DNA of 64,000 nucleotides, taken from positions 563,001 to 627,000 of the forward strand of contig NZ_JAGINK010000001.1 of the NCBI RefSeq assembly GCF_017875955.1, in the 5' to 3' direction. This stretch comes from Pseudomonas sp. BP8. Its GTDB lineage: Bacteria > Pseudomonadota > Gammaproteobacteria > Pseudomonadales > Pseudomonadaceae. The notes under the pieces are model-generated. The model was not told where the DNA came from, did no database searches, and saw nothing but the letters and a program-made list of their open reading frames with translations. Shown in pieces: positions 53,396 through 63,312 of this stretch. Both the position numbers and the translations under genes were made by a program. The number at the start of each line of letters is the position of its first letter. The first letter of the stretch is position 1.

Positions 53396-53952
53396 CAGCG
53401 GGTTTCCTCCTTGGCCGCTTGCCACAGCGCGGGCAGGAACACCTCGGCCACCAGCAGGTCGAGGCCATCGCGCTCAAAGCGCGAGCGTCGCGCCCAGAGG
53501 CCAGCGGCGGCCACCTCGGACGGCAGCCACGCCTGTGGATAACTACACACGTGCAGGGGGTGACGGATGAACGCCTGGTCGCAGAACAACAGCTCGCCCA
53601 GCGAGCGACTGCCCAGTGTCTCCAGGTCCAGGCCACCGCGCTCCAGGGCACTGCGCCCGGCCACACTGCGGGCGAACACCCAGGGTTGGCCGTGACCGCG
53701 CAGGTACACCTCGCGCACCCAGCCCTGCGCACCCGGCGCAAGGCCAAGCGCCTGGCATTCGTCATCGCGCAGGGCTTGCCAGCCCTCGAACAGCGGCGTG
53801 ACGGAGAAGTGCTCGTGAGACAGGTGGGTCAGGCGGCGGGTCAGCGAACCCTCGTCGAACAGCCAGTCGAGGATCGGCTGGTCGAGCGTGGTCGCCAGCT
53901 GTGAATACGGCAGCCACGCGACAGCGGCTGCTTGCGGGGATTCGTACGACAC
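53395..53952 (-). CDS. ubiC: Chorismate pyruvate-lyase UbiC
   Basis: The 185-residue enzyme makes 4-hydroxybenzoate from chorismate. Family segments are [20 protein letters not shown] near residue 30, [20 protein letters not shown] near 80, and [20 protein letters not shown] near 115, holding the Arg and Glu used by the enzyme. The start is GTG at 53952 with no strong ribosome-binding site. It is the first gene of ubiCA. Confidence 0.92.
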   Translation of the reverse strand: MSYESPQAAAVAWLPYSQLATTLDQPILDWLFDEGSLTRRLTHLSHEHFSVTPLFEGWQALRDDECQALGLAPGAQGWVREVYLRGHGQPWVFARSVAGRSALERGGLDLETLGSRSLGELLFCDQAFIRHPLHVCSYPQAWLPSEVAAAGLWARRSRFERDGLDLLVAEVFLPALWQAAKEETR

Positions 53953-54086
53953 GTCGGTATGCTTGTGACAGCCAGAGAGGCGGCGAGCTTAGCATGTTGC
54001 CCGCGCTGCTTGCATACTGCTGGCAGGGCCAGTAAAAAGCCCCGCGTGATTAGCATTACAGCCTCAAACCGATAAGAGGAACCCTG

Positions 54087-54254
54087 ATGAAGAAGTGGCA
54101 ATGTATTGTCTGTGGCCTGATCTACGACGAGGCTGAGGGCTGGCCGGATGACGGCATCGCGCCCGGTACCCGCTGGGAAGACGTCCCGGCAGACTGGCTG
54201 TGCCCGGATTGCGGCGTCGGCAAGATGGACTTCGAAATGATCGCCATCGGCTGA
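54087..54254 (+). CDS. rubA: Rubredoxin
   Basis: The 55-residue protein ([20 protein letters not shown] start) has the four iron ligands as CxxC pairs: Cys6/Cys9 and Cys39/Cys42 (LCPDCGVGK). It passes electrons from the reductase encoded 33 bp downstream to a terminal partner such as alkane hydroxylase. AAGAGGAAC lies ahead of the ATG. Confidence 0.95.
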   Translation: MKKWQCIVCGLIYDEAEGWPDDGIAPGTRWEDVPADWLCPDCGVGKMDFEMIAIG

Positions 54255-54287
54255 TCACACCTTATTGAACAACAGAGGAAGCACGAC

Positions 54288-55436
54288 ATGACGTCCCCCG
54301 TGGTGATCATCGGTACCGGCCTGGCGGGCTATAACCTGGCCCGCGAGTTTCGTAAGCTCGACGGCGACACCCCGCTGTTGCTGATCACCGCCGACGACGG
54401 TCGCTCCTACTCCAAGCCAATGCTCTCCACCGGCTTTGCCAAGGACAAGGACGCCGACAGCCTGTGCATGGCCGAACCTGGGGCGATGGCCGAGCAACTC
54501 AAGGCCGAGGTCCGCACCCATACGCGCATCAGCGGCATCGACCCTGGCCACAAGCGGCTGTGGATCGGAGAAGAGGCAGTCGAGTACCGCGACCTGGTCC
54601 TCGCCTGGGGCGCGCAGACTGTACAGGTGCCGATCGACGGTGATGCCGGCGATCAGGTCTTCCCGATCAACGACCTGGAAGACTACGCCCGCTTCCGTGC
54701 AGCGGCGGCTGGCAAGCGGCGGGTGCTGATTCTCGGGGCTGGCTTGATCGGCTGCGAGTTCGCCAATGACCTGCGCCTGGGAGGCTTTGAGGTCGACGTC
54801 ATGGCGCCCTGCGAACAGGTCATGCCGACCCTGCTCCATCCTGCTGCAGCTGGGGCGGTGCAGGCAGGGCTGGAGGGGCTTGGTGTGCGTTTTCACCTGG
54901 GCCCGGTACTGACGCGCCTGCAGCACGCTGCTGATGGCCTCGAGGCGCACCTCTCGGATGGCAGCGTGATCGCCTGCGACCTGGTGGTCTCGGCTGTCGG
55001 TCTGCGCCCACGCACTGATCTGGCCGCGGCTGCCGGCCTGCAGGTCAACCGTGGCGTGATGGTGAACCGCGAACTGCGCACCTCGCACGCCAACATTTTT
55101 GCCCTGGGCGATTGTGCCGAGGTCGATGGCATCAACCTGCTGTACGTGATGCCGCTGATGAGCTGTGCGCGGGCCTTGGCGCAAACGCTGACCGGCAACC
55201 CGGTCGCAGTCGCCTACGGGCCCATGCCGATCACCGTCAAGACCCCTGCCTGCCCGCTGGTGGTCTCGCCACCGCCGCAAGGTCGCGAGGGGACCTGGCA
55301 GATCGAAGGGCAGGGCGGTGACCTTAAATTGCTCTGCCGAGATGCTCAAGGACAGCTGCTGGGCTATGCCCTGACCGGCACCGCCGTCATGGAAAAGCTG
55401 GCACTGAATCGGCAGTTACCCGCCCTGATGGCGTGA
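54288..55436 (+). CDS. rubB: Rubredoxin reductase (NAD+-dependent flavoprotein)
   Basis: The 382-residue FAD protein reduces rubredoxin with NADH. It has the N-terminal FAD-binding [13 protein letters not shown], the central NAD-binding [19 protein letters not shown] near residue 145, and the FAD-ribityl motif [13 protein letters not shown] near 270. The C-terminal domain is short and of the rubredoxin-reductase type. It is an operon with rubA. Confidence 0.92.
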   Translation: MTSPVVIIGTGLAGYNLAREFRKLDGDTPLLLITADDGRSYSKPMLSTGFAKDKDADSLCMAEPGAMAEQLKAEVRTHTRISGIDPGHKRLWIGEEAVEYRDLVLAWGAQTVQVPIDGDAGDQVFPINDLEDYARFRAAAAGKRRVLILGAGLIGCEFANDLRLGGFEVDVMAPCEQVMPTLLHPAAAGAVQAGLEGLGVRFHLGPVLTRLQHAADGLEAHLSDGSVIACDLVVSAVGLRPRTDLAAAAGLQVNRGVMVNRELRTSHANIFALGDCAEVDGINLLYVMPLMSCARALAQTLTGNPVAVAYGPMPITVKTPACPLVVSPPPQGREGTWQIEGQGGDLKLLCRDAQGQLLGYALTGTAVMEKLALNRQLPALMA

Positions 55437-55625
55437 ATGAAAGGTGTTCTGTCGGTTTTGCCTTGTTGTTGGTGCGACATTGGCCGCGCAGACACTGGCG
55501 CGGTACCCATGAGCGTGCCATTCTCAGTCGCGTCTGCCGCAGTTTAGAGCCTGCGGCGCCTTGAGCGCTGCTTTGCCAAGCAGCACGGCAATAACAACAA
55601 GAACTCCCGTCCAAGAGGCTTCACT

Positions 55626-55931
55626 ATGCGCAAACCAGAACTCGCCGCCGTCATCGCAGAAAAGACCGATTTGACCAAGGAAAAGGCCAATCAGGTCCTT
55701 AATGCGATCCTAGACAGCATCACCGGTGCGCTCGACAAGGACACCGTTACCTTGGTCGGCTTTGGCACCTTCGAGAAGCGTCATCGTGGCGCACGCACCG
55801 GCAAGAACCCGCAGACCGGCGAACCGGTGAAGATCAAGGCCAGCAACACGGTCGCCTTCAAACCCGGCAAAAACCTCAAAGACAGCGTGAATCCACCTGC
55901 GGCGCCGGCCAAGGCTGCCAAGAAAAAGTAG
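55626..55931 (+). CDS. hupA: HU family DNA-binding protein
   Basis: The 101-residue protein has the HU fold: helical start MRKPELAAVIAEKTDLTKEK, then TLVGFGTFEKRHRGARTGKN and the DNA-binding arm NPQTGEPVKIKAS, followed by FKPGKNLKDSV. The last dozen residues add an Ala/Lys tail (PAAPAKAAKKK), longer than standard 90-residue HU. A clear ribosome-binding site is not obvious (CAAGAGG at -15). It bends and packs DNA. Confidence 0.92.
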   Translation: MRKPELAAVIAEKTDLTKEKANQVLNAILDSITGALDKDTVTLVGFGTFEKRHRGARTGKNPQTGEPVKIKASNTVAFKPGKNLKDSVNPPAAPAKAAKKK

Positions 55932-55957
55932 TCATTGCTCCACTGCACAGTCATCGA

Positions 55958-55988
55958 ACGGGCGCCTTCAGGGCGCCCGTTGTGCTTT
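55958..55988 (+). terminator. Terminator of hupA
   Basis: A 9-bp stem (acgggcgcc / ggcgcccgt) with a ttcag loop is followed by tgtgcttt, 26 bp after the stop. Confidence 0.75.
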
Positions 55989-56076
55989 ACACACGGTAAC
56001 TACGGCGAACTTGCATTAAAGGGTCGAGAAGGGGATAAACTGCGCCACTCAGTCACTTTTTAATCGGTGTGCGTCG

Positions 56077-56451
56077 ATGAAGTTTCGCTTTCTTCTTTGG
56101 GCCATGGGCCTGTTGATGGCCCGGGCCAGTCGCAATAACCCTGCATTCCAGCAGCAATTGCGCGACAAGGACCTGGTGTTTCAGATGCAGACCCTCGACG
56201 GTAAGGTTGCCCGTCACTTCATCGTGCGCAACGAGCGCATCAGCAGCAAGCGCGGCCCACACTCGCAGCCGGCGTTCGCCATTGCCTTCAAGGATGCCGC
56301 TTACGGGTTTGCCACGATGCAGGCGAGTAACAAGCAATTGGCATTCATGCAGGGGATTCAGGACAAGCACATCCAGATCAAAGGCAACCCTGCCTTGGTG
56401 ATGTGGTTCCAAGGCCTGATGAAGTACCTGAAGCCGAAGAAGAAGGCCTGA
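56077..56451 (+). CDS. Conserved small protein, possibly SCP2-like
   Basis: The 124-residue protein has a hydrophobic start (MKFRFLLWAMGLLMARA), a strand-rich middle (LVFQMQTLDGKVARHFIVRN) and a basic tail. FAIAFKDAAYGFATM and IQIKGNPALVMWFQGLMKYL resemble the sterol-carrier (SCP2) lipid-binding fold. The likeness is by eye only. The family is widespread in Pseudomonas and without a proven function. Confidence 0.65.
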   Translation: MKFRFLLWAMGLLMARASRNNPAFQQQLRDKDLVFQMQTLDGKVARHFIVRNERISSKRGPHSQPAFAIAFKDAAYGFATMQASNKQLAFMQGIQDKHIQIKGNPALVMWFQGLMKYLKPKKKA

Positions 56452-56461
56452 GACCCACCCC

Positions 56462-56558
56462 CCTGTAGGAGCGGGCTTGCCGCGAAGCCGGCGCAGCCGG
56501 TGCCATACACCGCGGTACCTGGACCGGCCTCTTCGCGGGGCAAGCCCGCTCCTACAGG
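56462..56558. repeat. Inverted pair of REP elements
   Basis: A partial REP at 56462-56487 (with a gap of a few bases in its core) faces a full copy at 56526-56558, between convergent genes. Confidence 0.85.
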
Positions 56559-56599
56559 TCTCGAGAGGGCGGACCTTAAGGCAGGATCATCAGCTGGTC

Positions 56600-58003
56600 T
56601 CAGTGCGGCGCATGAAACTGCGAAGCCAGTTCACGCAACAGTGCCTCCGCCTCCAGCACCTTGCTGACCACATCCTCAGCCTTGTCCCGGCTCAGCCCGA
56701 GGCGTTCAAGCAGCGCGTCCGGGATCGGCTGCTGCGGCCCCGAACCAACGCCGCGCGAACGCAGCAGGCGCGTCGCCAGGCACACCAGGTTAGGGAACGC
56801 GGCGTTCTCACCCTCGTAGTCCGGATCGTGCTGGAAGCGCAGCGCAGTGGACAACTCGTCCGGCATATCCCACAGCTTCATCAGCCAGGCACCGATCTGC
56901 TCGCGGCTGATCCCCAGCAGGTGCTGCTCAACGAAGGTATGGGACAGGTGCGGGTTGACCTCCAGGTGCCGGCAGATCAGCGAGAAATGCGGCGGGAAGA
57001 CATGCGCCAGGAGCAGGTAGCCGAAGTTGTGCAACAGCCCCGCCAGGTAGGTCAGGCCGGTCTCCGGGCGTTCCGCTCGGGGCATGGCGCGGGTCAGGCC
57101 CTCGATGACTGCAGCGGTATAGATCGATTGCTGCCAGTACGGCGTGGCCTGTTGTGGATGATCCTTGGGCAGCTCCAAGGTCTTGCCCAGGGCCAGGCCG
57201 AGCGCAAGGTTGATCACCAGATCGAAGCCCAGCACACGGACGATGGCATCTTCCACCGAGCGGATCTTGCCCGGCGATGCGTAATACGGCGACGCCGCCC
57301 AGCTGACTACCTGAGCGGCCAGGGCCGGGTCGGTTTCGACCACGCCGGTAATATCGTCGATGCTGGCATTGGGGTCGACACGCAGTTTGATGATCTTCTG
57401 CGCGGTGTCGGCCAGCGGCGGGATCTCGATGGTTTCTTCGAGGCGCTTCTGGATGCGTCGGGCGGTAAAGGCCTGCACCGCCTGGGTGATTTCATGGCTG
57501 TCATCGTCCGGGCGGTTCAGGTTTGGCCGGATGTCTTCAACTTTCTGGCCGAAATTACCCGCGCTGGCCTTGATCAGCATGCGCTTGAACGGTCCACGTT
57601 CGATCTCCAGCAGCAAGCCGGCTTCACCCGACTGGATCAGCAGTGTATGCGCGTCAAGCAGACGCTCCTCATACAGGCACGGCGAGCTGGTCAGCGCCGG
57701 AATGGCTGGCAGGGCCTTGAGGTGGTGCTTGTCGAGCATCTGCTTGAGCCGCGCCAGGGGCACGGCAACCAACTTGCGGCCGGTCAACTCGGTCAGGCGG
57801 TTGAGGTCGAGCAGGTGGTCCTGCGGGAACAGCACCATCAAGGCGCCGATCTCGTCATCGAGCAGGGCCGCCTGCACACGCGAAGCAGCCGGCAGTTGCG
57901 GATGCTCAGGCACCTCGCGGTAGCTCACGCCGAGTTTTTCGAGCAACAGCCGGATGACAGACGGTGCGTGTGGGGTTGCGGTGTCCAGGGCAACTTCAGT
58001 CAT
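56600..58003 (-). CDS. YbaK-like plus HDOD domain protein
   Basis: The 467-residue protein joins two domains. Residues about 15-160 resemble the YbaK/ProX aminoacyl-tRNA deacylase fold (VIRLLLEKLGVSYREVPEHP, then LLDLNRLTELTGRKLVAVPL). Residues about 205-400 form an HDOD domain (IEIPPLADTAQKIIKLRVDP, then YLAGLLHNFGYLLLAHVFPP), which lacks full HD hydrolase residues. HDOD proteins act in signalling and stress. The deacylase Lys is uncertain, so the first domain may be a sensor. Confidence 0.8.
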   Translation of the reverse strand: MTEVALDTATPHAPSVIRLLLEKLGVSYREVPEHPQLPAASRVQAALLDDEIGALMVLFPQDHLLDLNRLTELTGRKLVAVPLARLKQMLDKHHLKALPAIPALTSSPCLYEERLLDAHTLLIQSGEAGLLLEIERGPFKRMLIKASAGNFGQKVEDIRPNLNRPDDDSHEITQAVQAFTARRIQKRLEETIEIPPLADTAQKIIKLRVDPNASIDDITGVVETDPALAAQVVSWAASPYYASPGKIRSVEDAIVRVLGFDLVINLALGLALGKTLELPKDHPQQATPYWQQSIYTAAVIEGLTRAMPRAERPETGLTYLAGLLHNFGYLLLAHVFPPHFSLICRHLEVNPHLSHTFVEQHLLGISREQIGAWLMKLWDMPDELSTALRFQHDPDYEGENAAFPNLVCLATRLLRSRGVGSGPQQPIPDALLERLGLSRDKAEDVVSKVLEAEALLRELASQFHAPH

Positions 58004-58081
58004 GGTCTGTATCCAAGAAATCCTTTAAACGCAAAGTATAACCAGCCTGATCGACAGACTGGATCCATTCCGAGAAGTGCG

Positions 58082-60160
58082 TCACACCTGGCCATATTGC
58101 TGGCCGTGGCGCAGCCAGCGGTCGAGCAGCGGGCTGACGTGATCAGGCCAGCGCTCCAGTAGCGCCTGGGCGGCGTCGCGCACCGCCGGCAGGAGGTCGG
58201 CGTCGCGCATCAGGTCGGCGACCTTGAACTGTAGCAGGCCGGTCTGGCGGGTCCCGAGCATCTCGCCGGGGCCACGCAGTTCGAGGTCCTTTTCGGCGAT
58301 GATGAAGCCATCATTGGTTTCACGCATGATGCCCAGGCGTTCGCGACCGATCTGCGACAATGGCGGGTGATAAAGCAATACACAGTGGCTGGCTGCGCTG
58401 CCGCGACCGACTCGACCGCGCAGCTGGTGCAGCTGGGCCAGGCCGAGGCGTTCAGGGTTCTCGATGATCATCAGGCTGGCGTTGGGTACGTCCACGCCCA
58501 CCTCGATCACCGTGGTGGCGACCAGCAACTGGAGATTGCCGGCCTTGAATTCGGCCATCACTGCGGCTTTTTCAGCGGGTTTCATGCGCCCATGAATCAG
58601 GCCCACGCGCAGTTCGCCGAGGGCGCTGCCCAAGTCTTCATAGGTGCTCTCTGCGGCTTGGCAGGTGAGCTCTTCGGATTCTTCGATCAGGGTGCACACC
58701 CAATACGCCTGGCGCCCCTCGGCACAGGCCGCGCGAACCCGCTCGACCACCTCGAAGCGGCGGCTATCGACCACCAGCACGGTATTCACCGGCGTACGCC
58801 CAGGCGGTAGCTCGTCGAGCACCGAGGTGTCGAGGTCGGCGTAGGCGCTCATGGCCAAGGTCCGCGGAATGGGCGTGGCGGTCATGATCAGCTGGTGTGG
58901 GCAGAGTTCGCCGGCCACGCCTTTCTTGCGCAAGGCCAGCCGCTGCTGCACGCCGAAGCGGTGCTGCTCGTCGATGATGGCCAAGGCCAGGTGCTTGAAC
59001 TTGACCTCTTCCTGGAACAGCGCATGGGTGCCGACCACCATTGGCGCGCCACCGGCAATCTGCTCCAGAGCGCTGACGCGAGCCTTGCCCTTGAGCTTGC
59101 CAGCCAGCCAGGCGACTTCGATACCCAGCGGCTCCAGCCAACGCTTGAAGGTGATGTAATGCTGCTCGGCGAGGATCTCAGTGGGCGCCATCAATGCCAC
59201 CTGGTAACCTGCCTCCAGCGCCTGCAGGGCGGCGAGCGCGGCGACCACGGTCTTGCCAGCGCCGACATCGCCCTGCACCAGGCGCATCATCGGTTCGCCC
59301 TGGCTGAGGTCGTAGGCGATCTCGTTGCCGACCCGTTGCTGCGCGCCGGTAGGGGCGAAACCAAGGTTGGCCAGGTACTGCGCTGGCAGCCGGCTGGCCT
59401 TGGGCAGCACCGCCGCGCGCAAGCTGCGCAGGCTCTCGCGCAGACGCTGTTGCGACAGTTGATGGGTCAGCAGTTCTTCGAAGGCCAACCGATGCTGGGC
59501 CCAGTGATGGCCCAGGGCGAGTTCGTCGAGATCGGCATCGGCCGGCGGGTTGTGCAGGTAGCGAATGGCCTCGTCGAGCGGTGCCAGCTGATAGTCAGTG
59601 GCCAGCTCGGGCGGTAACCAGTCAGGCAGGCTGCGCGGGCCAAGCATCGTCAGGCTCTGCTGGCAGAGCAGGCGCAGGCGTTGCTGGGTCAGGCCTTCAG
59701 TGGTCGGGTAGATCGGCGTCAGGGTCTGCTCGACCGGTGGCGCCGGCTCGCTGCCGTTGAGCGCACGGTACTCCGGGTGATAGATCTCCAGGCCCGAGGC
59801 GCCGGGGCGTGCCTCGCCATAGCAGCGCAGATGGGTGCCACGTTTCAGGCCTTCCTTCTGCGCGTTGCTGAAGTGGTAGAAACGCAGGGTCAGCACGCCG
59901 CTGCCGTCACCCAGGCGCACGACCAGACTGCGGCGCTTGCCCATGGTCACGTCGGTACCGCTGACCACGCCCTCGATGACCGCATCCTGGCCAGGACGCA
60001 ACTGGCCGATAGGCACGACGCGGGTGCGATCCTGATAGCGCATGGGCAGGTGGAAAAGCAGATCCTGCAGGTTCTCGAGGCCGACCTTGGCGAGTTTTTC
60101 CGCCATCGCCTCGCCGACGCCCTTGAGTTCGGTGACGGGGACCTTAGACAGCTCGTTCAT
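58082..60160 (-). CDS. recG: ATP-dependent DNA helicase RecG
   Basis: The 692-residue helicase remodels stalled forks and Holliday junctions. The N-terminal wedge with an OB-fold (VIEGVVSGTDVTMGKRRSLV) is followed by the motor: Walker A GDVGAGKTVVAALAAL near residue 300, DEQH box IIDEQHRFGVQQR, TATPIPRTLAM, and motif VI QLRGRVGRGSAAS. Length and order match RecG. It starts 3 bp after the oxyR stop. Confidence 0.96.
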   Translation of the reverse strand: MNELSKVPVTELKGVGEAMAEKLAKVGLENLQDLLFHLPMRYQDRTRVVPIGQLRPGQDAVIEGVVSGTDVTMGKRRSLVVRLGDGSGVLTLRFYHFSNAQKEGLKRGTHLRCYGEARPGASGLEIYHPEYRALNGSEPAPPVEQTLTPIYPTTEGLTQQRLRLLCQQSLTMLGPRSLPDWLPPELATDYQLAPLDEAIRYLHNPPADADLDELALGHHWAQHRLAFEELLTHQLSQQRLRESLRSLRAAVLPKASRLPAQYLANLGFAPTGAQQRVGNEIAYDLSQGEPMMRLVQGDVGAGKTVVAALAALQALEAGYQVALMAPTEILAEQHYITFKRWLEPLGIEVAWLAGKLKGKARVSALEQIAGGAPMVVGTHALFQEEVKFKHLALAIIDEQHRFGVQQRLALRKKGVAGELCPHQLIMTATPIPRTLAMSAYADLDTSVLDELPPGRTPVNTVLVVDSRRFEVVERVRAACAEGRQAYWVCTLIEESEELTCQAAESTYEDLGSALGELRVGLIHGRMKPAEKAAVMAEFKAGNLQLLVATTVIEVGVDVPNASLMIIENPERLGLAQLHQLRGRVGRGSAASHCVLLYHPPLSQIGRERLGIMRETNDGFIIAEKDLELRGPGEMLGTRQTGLLQFKVADLMRDADLLPAVRDAAQALLERWPDHVSPLLDRWLRHGQQYGQV

Positions 60161-60163
60161 GGC

Positions 60164-61090
60164 TCAGGCCGTTTGTTCCACAGGTGCCTTGACCACCGAG
60201 CACAGGCGGATCGAGTCAGCCAGGATCTCGATGGCCTTCGGCCGCGGGAAGCTGGCACGCCAGGCGATGGCCACAGTGCGGAACGGCGCCGGCGCGGTCA
60301 GCGGCCGCACCTCGATCACGCCGGGGGCGTAATGATGGCTGTGCACGGCTGACAACGGCAGGATCGAGATACCCAGGCCGGAGGCGACCATGTGGCGAAT
60401 GGTTTCCAGCGAGCTGGACTCGACCGTGGTGTGCTTGGAGCCGTCGCCACCCTTGTTCAGGGTTGGGCAGGCTTCCAGCACCTGGTCGCGGAAGCAGTGA
60501 CCTTCGCCGAGCAGCAACAGGCTCTTGTCGTTGAGCAGGGCGGTATCGATGGTCTTCTTGGCGGTCCAGGGATGGTCGGCGGGCATCAGCGCGCAGAACG
60601 GTTCGTCGTACAGCGGCAAGGTCAGCACATCGGCCTCGTTGAACGGCAGGGCGATGATCACCGCGTCCAGTTCGCCGTTGCGCAGCTTCTCGCGCAGCAC
60701 GTGGGTGAAGTTTTCTTCGATGTACAGCGGCATCTGCGGGGCGACCCGGTGCAGCTGTGGAATCAGGTGGGGGAACAGGTAGGGGCCAACGGTATAGATG
60801 GCACCGACCTTGAGGGGCGCCGTCAGCTGGTTTTTACCCGCCTGGGCCAGCTCGCGAATGCCTTGGGCCTGCTCCAGGACCTTCTGCGCCTGGGCAACGA
60901 TGCTTTCGCCGACCGGGGTCAGGCGTACCGCGCTCTTGCTGCGCTCGAAGATCAGCACGCCAAGCTCGTCCTCCAGCTTCTTCACACCGACCGACAGGGT
61001 GGGCTGGCTGACGTGGCAACGCTCGGCAGCGTGGCCGAAGTGCTGCTCCTGGGCGAGGGTGACGATGTAGCGAAGTTCTGTGAGGGTCAT
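60164..61090 (-). CDS. oxyR: Hydrogen-peroxide sensing regulator OxyR
   Basis: The 308-residue LysR-type regulator has its HTH at about residues 1-60 (LTELRYIVTLAQEQHFGHAA) and both redox cysteines at the E. coli positions, Cys199 and Cys208 (GEGHCFRDQVLEAC). Oxidation to the disulphide activates peroxide-defence genes. It is the first gene of oxyR-recG. Confidence 0.96.
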   Translation of the reverse strand: MTLTELRYIVTLAQEQHFGHAAERCHVSQPTLSVGVKKLEDELGVLIFERSKSAVRLTPVGESIVAQAQKVLEQAQGIRELAQAGKNQLTAPLKVGAIYTVGPYLFPHLIPQLHRVAPQMPLYIEENFTHVLREKLRNGELDAVIIALPFNEADVLTLPLYDEPFCALMPADHPWTAKKTIDTALLNDKSLLLLGEGHCFRDQVLEACPTLNKGGDGSKHTTVESSSLETIRHMVASGLGISILPLSAVHSHHYAPGVIEVRPLTAPAPFRTVAIAWRASFPRPKAIEILADSIRLCSVVKAPVEQTA

Positions 61091-61183
61091 AACGTGCGTC
61101 CATGAAGTTGCGGCCCCAGCATAGCGGCTGCAATCGATAGACGCACGTTATCAGACTTGCCGTTTTGTGACAGAAGCAAAGTG

Positions 61184-61915
61184 TCAGCGTTTGTCCAGCG
61201 AGTAGACAAAGGGTGCTACCACTTCGATCGTGCCATTGTTCAGCAATTCAGCCGGCGGCTTGGGTACGTTGCCCGCGCGACGGATCATTTCCATGGTTGC
61301 CCGGTCCAGCGCTGCGCTGCCCGAACCACCCGCCATCGAGTACGACAGTACCTTGCCTTCGGCATCGACCACGAAACGCAGACGGTTGATACCTTGCAGG
61401 CCTCGGCGGCGGGCATCTTCCGGATAGCGCTTGTACTTCGCCAGATGGCGCAGCAGGTCGCTCTGCCAGGTTGGCAAGGCGTTGCTATTGGACGAGATGC
61501 TCGGTGCCGGTGCCGCCGATTTCTGCGCAGGCGCAGTGCTCGGTGGTGTGTCGACTACCTCTTCCTTGGTCGGTTCATCCTTGACCGGCTCAGGCTTTTT
61601 CTCAGGCTTGGGCGGTTGGGGCTTGGCCTTTGGCTTGGGCGGCTTGGGAATGGCGATCTTCGGTTTCGGCGCCTCTACCAGCTTGGGCATGGGCGGTTCT
61701 TCAACCTCCACCGGCGGCTTGGGTGCAGCCTTGGGTGGTGGTGGCGGCGCTGGCTCAGGGAGCGGTGCCATTTCGACCATCATGGCTGCCGGAGGCAGCT
61801 CGATGGCTTGGGGCACCGACCAGTTGAGCGTCAGCAGCACGGCGATGACATGCAGTGCGAGCACGATCGCCAAGCTGCCGCTGTAACGCGCCAGATTGTG
61901 CCGCGTCTTCGTCAT
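61184..61915 (-). CDS. tonB: TonB energy-transducing protein
   Basis: The 243-residue protein has one N-terminal span (about 13-31, GSLAIVLALHVIAVLLTLNW), a long Pro/Lys/Glu rod (about 45-130), and the C-terminal TonB domain with YPEDARRRGLQGINRLRFVV near 165. It spans the periplasm to energise outer-membrane transporters. Its ATG overlaps the exbD stop as ATGA. Confidence 0.95.
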   Translation of the reverse strand: MTKTRHNLARYSGSLAIVLALHVIAVLLTLNWSVPQAIELPPAAMMVEMAPLPEPAPPPPPKAAPKPPVEVEEPPMPKLVEAPKPKIAIPKPPKPKAKPQPPKPEKKPEPVKDEPTKEEVVDTPPSTAPAQKSAAPAPSISSNSNALPTWQSDLLRHLAKYKRYPEDARRRGLQGINRLRFVVDAEGKVLSYSMAGGSGSAALDRATMEMIRRAGNVPKPPAELLNNGTIEVVAPFVYSLDKR

Positions 61916-62340
61916 TTCTTGGCTGCCGTCTCGAGACCTACCAGACCGACCTTGAGGTAGCCGGCCGCGCGCATGTTGTTCATCACTTCCATCAGGTCAC
62001 CATAATCCACGCCCTTGTCGGCCTGGAAGAAGATGGTGGTTTCCTTGTCACCCTTGGTCTTGGCGTCGAGCATCGCGCCAAGCTGGCCGGGCTGTACGAC
62101 CTGATCGTCGCCGACGTACAGCTTCTGGTCGGCCTTGACGCTGACAAACACCGGTTTCTCGGGTCTGGGCGCGGGCTTGGCGGTCGAGGCCGGCAGGTCG
62201 ACCTTGATGTCGACCGTGGCCAGGGGCGCTGCCACCATGAAGATGATCAGCAGTACCAACATCACGTCGATAAACGGCGTAACGTTGATTTCGTGGTTTT
62301 CGGCGAGGTCGTCGCCACCTTCGTTGAGATGCAGGCCCAT
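61912..62340 (-). CDS. exbD: Biopolymer transport protein ExbD
   Basis: The 142-residue protein has a short cytoplasmic start (HEINVTPFIDVMLVLLIIFM) with the proton-pathway Asp in FIDVML, one span, and a periplasmic domain with YGDLMEVMNNMRAAGYLKVG. It works with ExbB as the proton-driven motor for TonB. It follows exbB after 3 bp. Confidence 0.95.
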   Translation of the reverse strand: MGLHLNEGGDDLAENHEINVTPFIDVMLVLLIIFMVAAPLATVDIKVDLPASTAKPAPRPEKPVFVSVKADQKLYVGDDQVVQPGQLGAMLDAKTKGDKETTIFFQADKGVDYGDLMEVMNNMRAAGYLKVGLVGLETAAKK

Positions 62341-62343
62341 GGC

Positions 62344-63312
62344 TTACCCCACTTTCACCATGTGCGGGGCGACGCGCTCGCTACCCTGGTGGTCGAGGTC
62401 ACGGCTGACCAGCAGCAGGACTTGCGCCGACGCGTCGGAAACCTGTGCCTTGTAGCCAGCGATGGAGCGGGCGAAGACGTTGTAGATGACTACCGCCGGG
62501 ATGGCCGCAACCAGGCCCAGCGCGGTTGCCAGCAGGGCTTCGGCGATGCCGGGAGCAACCACGGCGAGGTTGGTGGTCTGGGTCTTGGCGATGCCGATGA
62601 AGCTGTTCATGATGCCCCATACAGTACCGAACAGACCGACGAACGGTGCGGTGGAACCGATGGTAGCCAGCACGCCGGTGCCGTTGCTCATGTTACGACC
62701 GCTGGCCGCGACCAGGCGCTCGAGGCGGAACGCCACGCGCTCCTTGATGCCTTCTTTTTCGCGGGCGTTGGCCGACAGGCGCATTTCTTCCAAGGCGTCA
62801 TGGACCAGGGTGTGGGCCAGGGTGCCTTCCTTGTTGGAGACCTCAGCGGCTTCCTTGAGGCTGGCGACCTTCTTCAGCACGGCGACTTCGCCACGCAGGC
62901 GGCGCTTGGCGCCCAGCAGTTCGAAGCCTTTGGCAATCCAGATGGTCCAGGTGATGATCGAGGCGATGGCCAGGCCGATCATGACGATCTTCACGACGAT
63001 ATCGGCGTTCTTGTACATGCCCCATGGGGACAGGTCATGCGCCATGCCCAGGGTGGTGTCTTCAACCAGCGCCTCAACGTTTTCGCCAGCAGGTGCCTGA
63101 CCTTCGACGGCAGCGCCTTCAGCCGCTGCGGCGGCCGGGGCTGGCGCCGAGGCATCAGCAGGGGCGGTGGCGGCAGCAGGGGTGTTGGCTGCCGGAGCGA
63201 CAGGCTCATCGGCCATGGCGGCTGGGGCCAGTACCAGGCTGAACATCAGCGCGGCAATGGCGCGCCATGCGCGCGACGGGGTTGGCGAAGCGGAAGGTTG
63301 ATTACGAGTCAT
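62344..63312 (-). CDS. exbB: Biopolymer transport protein ExbB (long N-terminus)
   Basis: The 322-residue protein has a signal-like segment (about 15-35), an Ala/Pro-rich periplasmic region (about 37-85), and then three spans with the motor motif FVGLFGTVWGIMNSFIGIAK. The ATG at 63312 is used; a longer in-frame start at 63390 is not family-like. It is about 80 residues longer than E. coli ExbB, as is usual in the P. putida group. It is the first gene of exbBD-tonB. Confidence 0.93.
   Translation of the reverse strand: MTRNQPSASPTPSRAWRAIAALMFSLVLAPAAMADEPVAPAANTPAAATAPADASAPAPAAAAAEGAAVEGQAPAGENVEALVEDTTLGMAHDLSPWGMYKNADIVVKIVMIGLAIASIITWTIWIAKGFELLGAKRRLRGEVAVLKKVASLKEAAEVSNKEGTLAHTLVHDALEEMRLSANAREKEGIKERVAFRLERLVAASGRNMSNGTGVLATIGSTAPFVGLFGTVWGIMNSFIGIAKTQTTNLAVVAPGIAEALLATALGLVAAIPAVVIYNVFARSIAGYKAQVSDASAQVLLLVSRDLDHQGSERVAPHMVKVG

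Noticed and set aside
57304..57923. Serine/arginine-rich frames opposite the HDOD gene
   Set aside because: Their composition is that of frame shadows of high-GC coding sequence.
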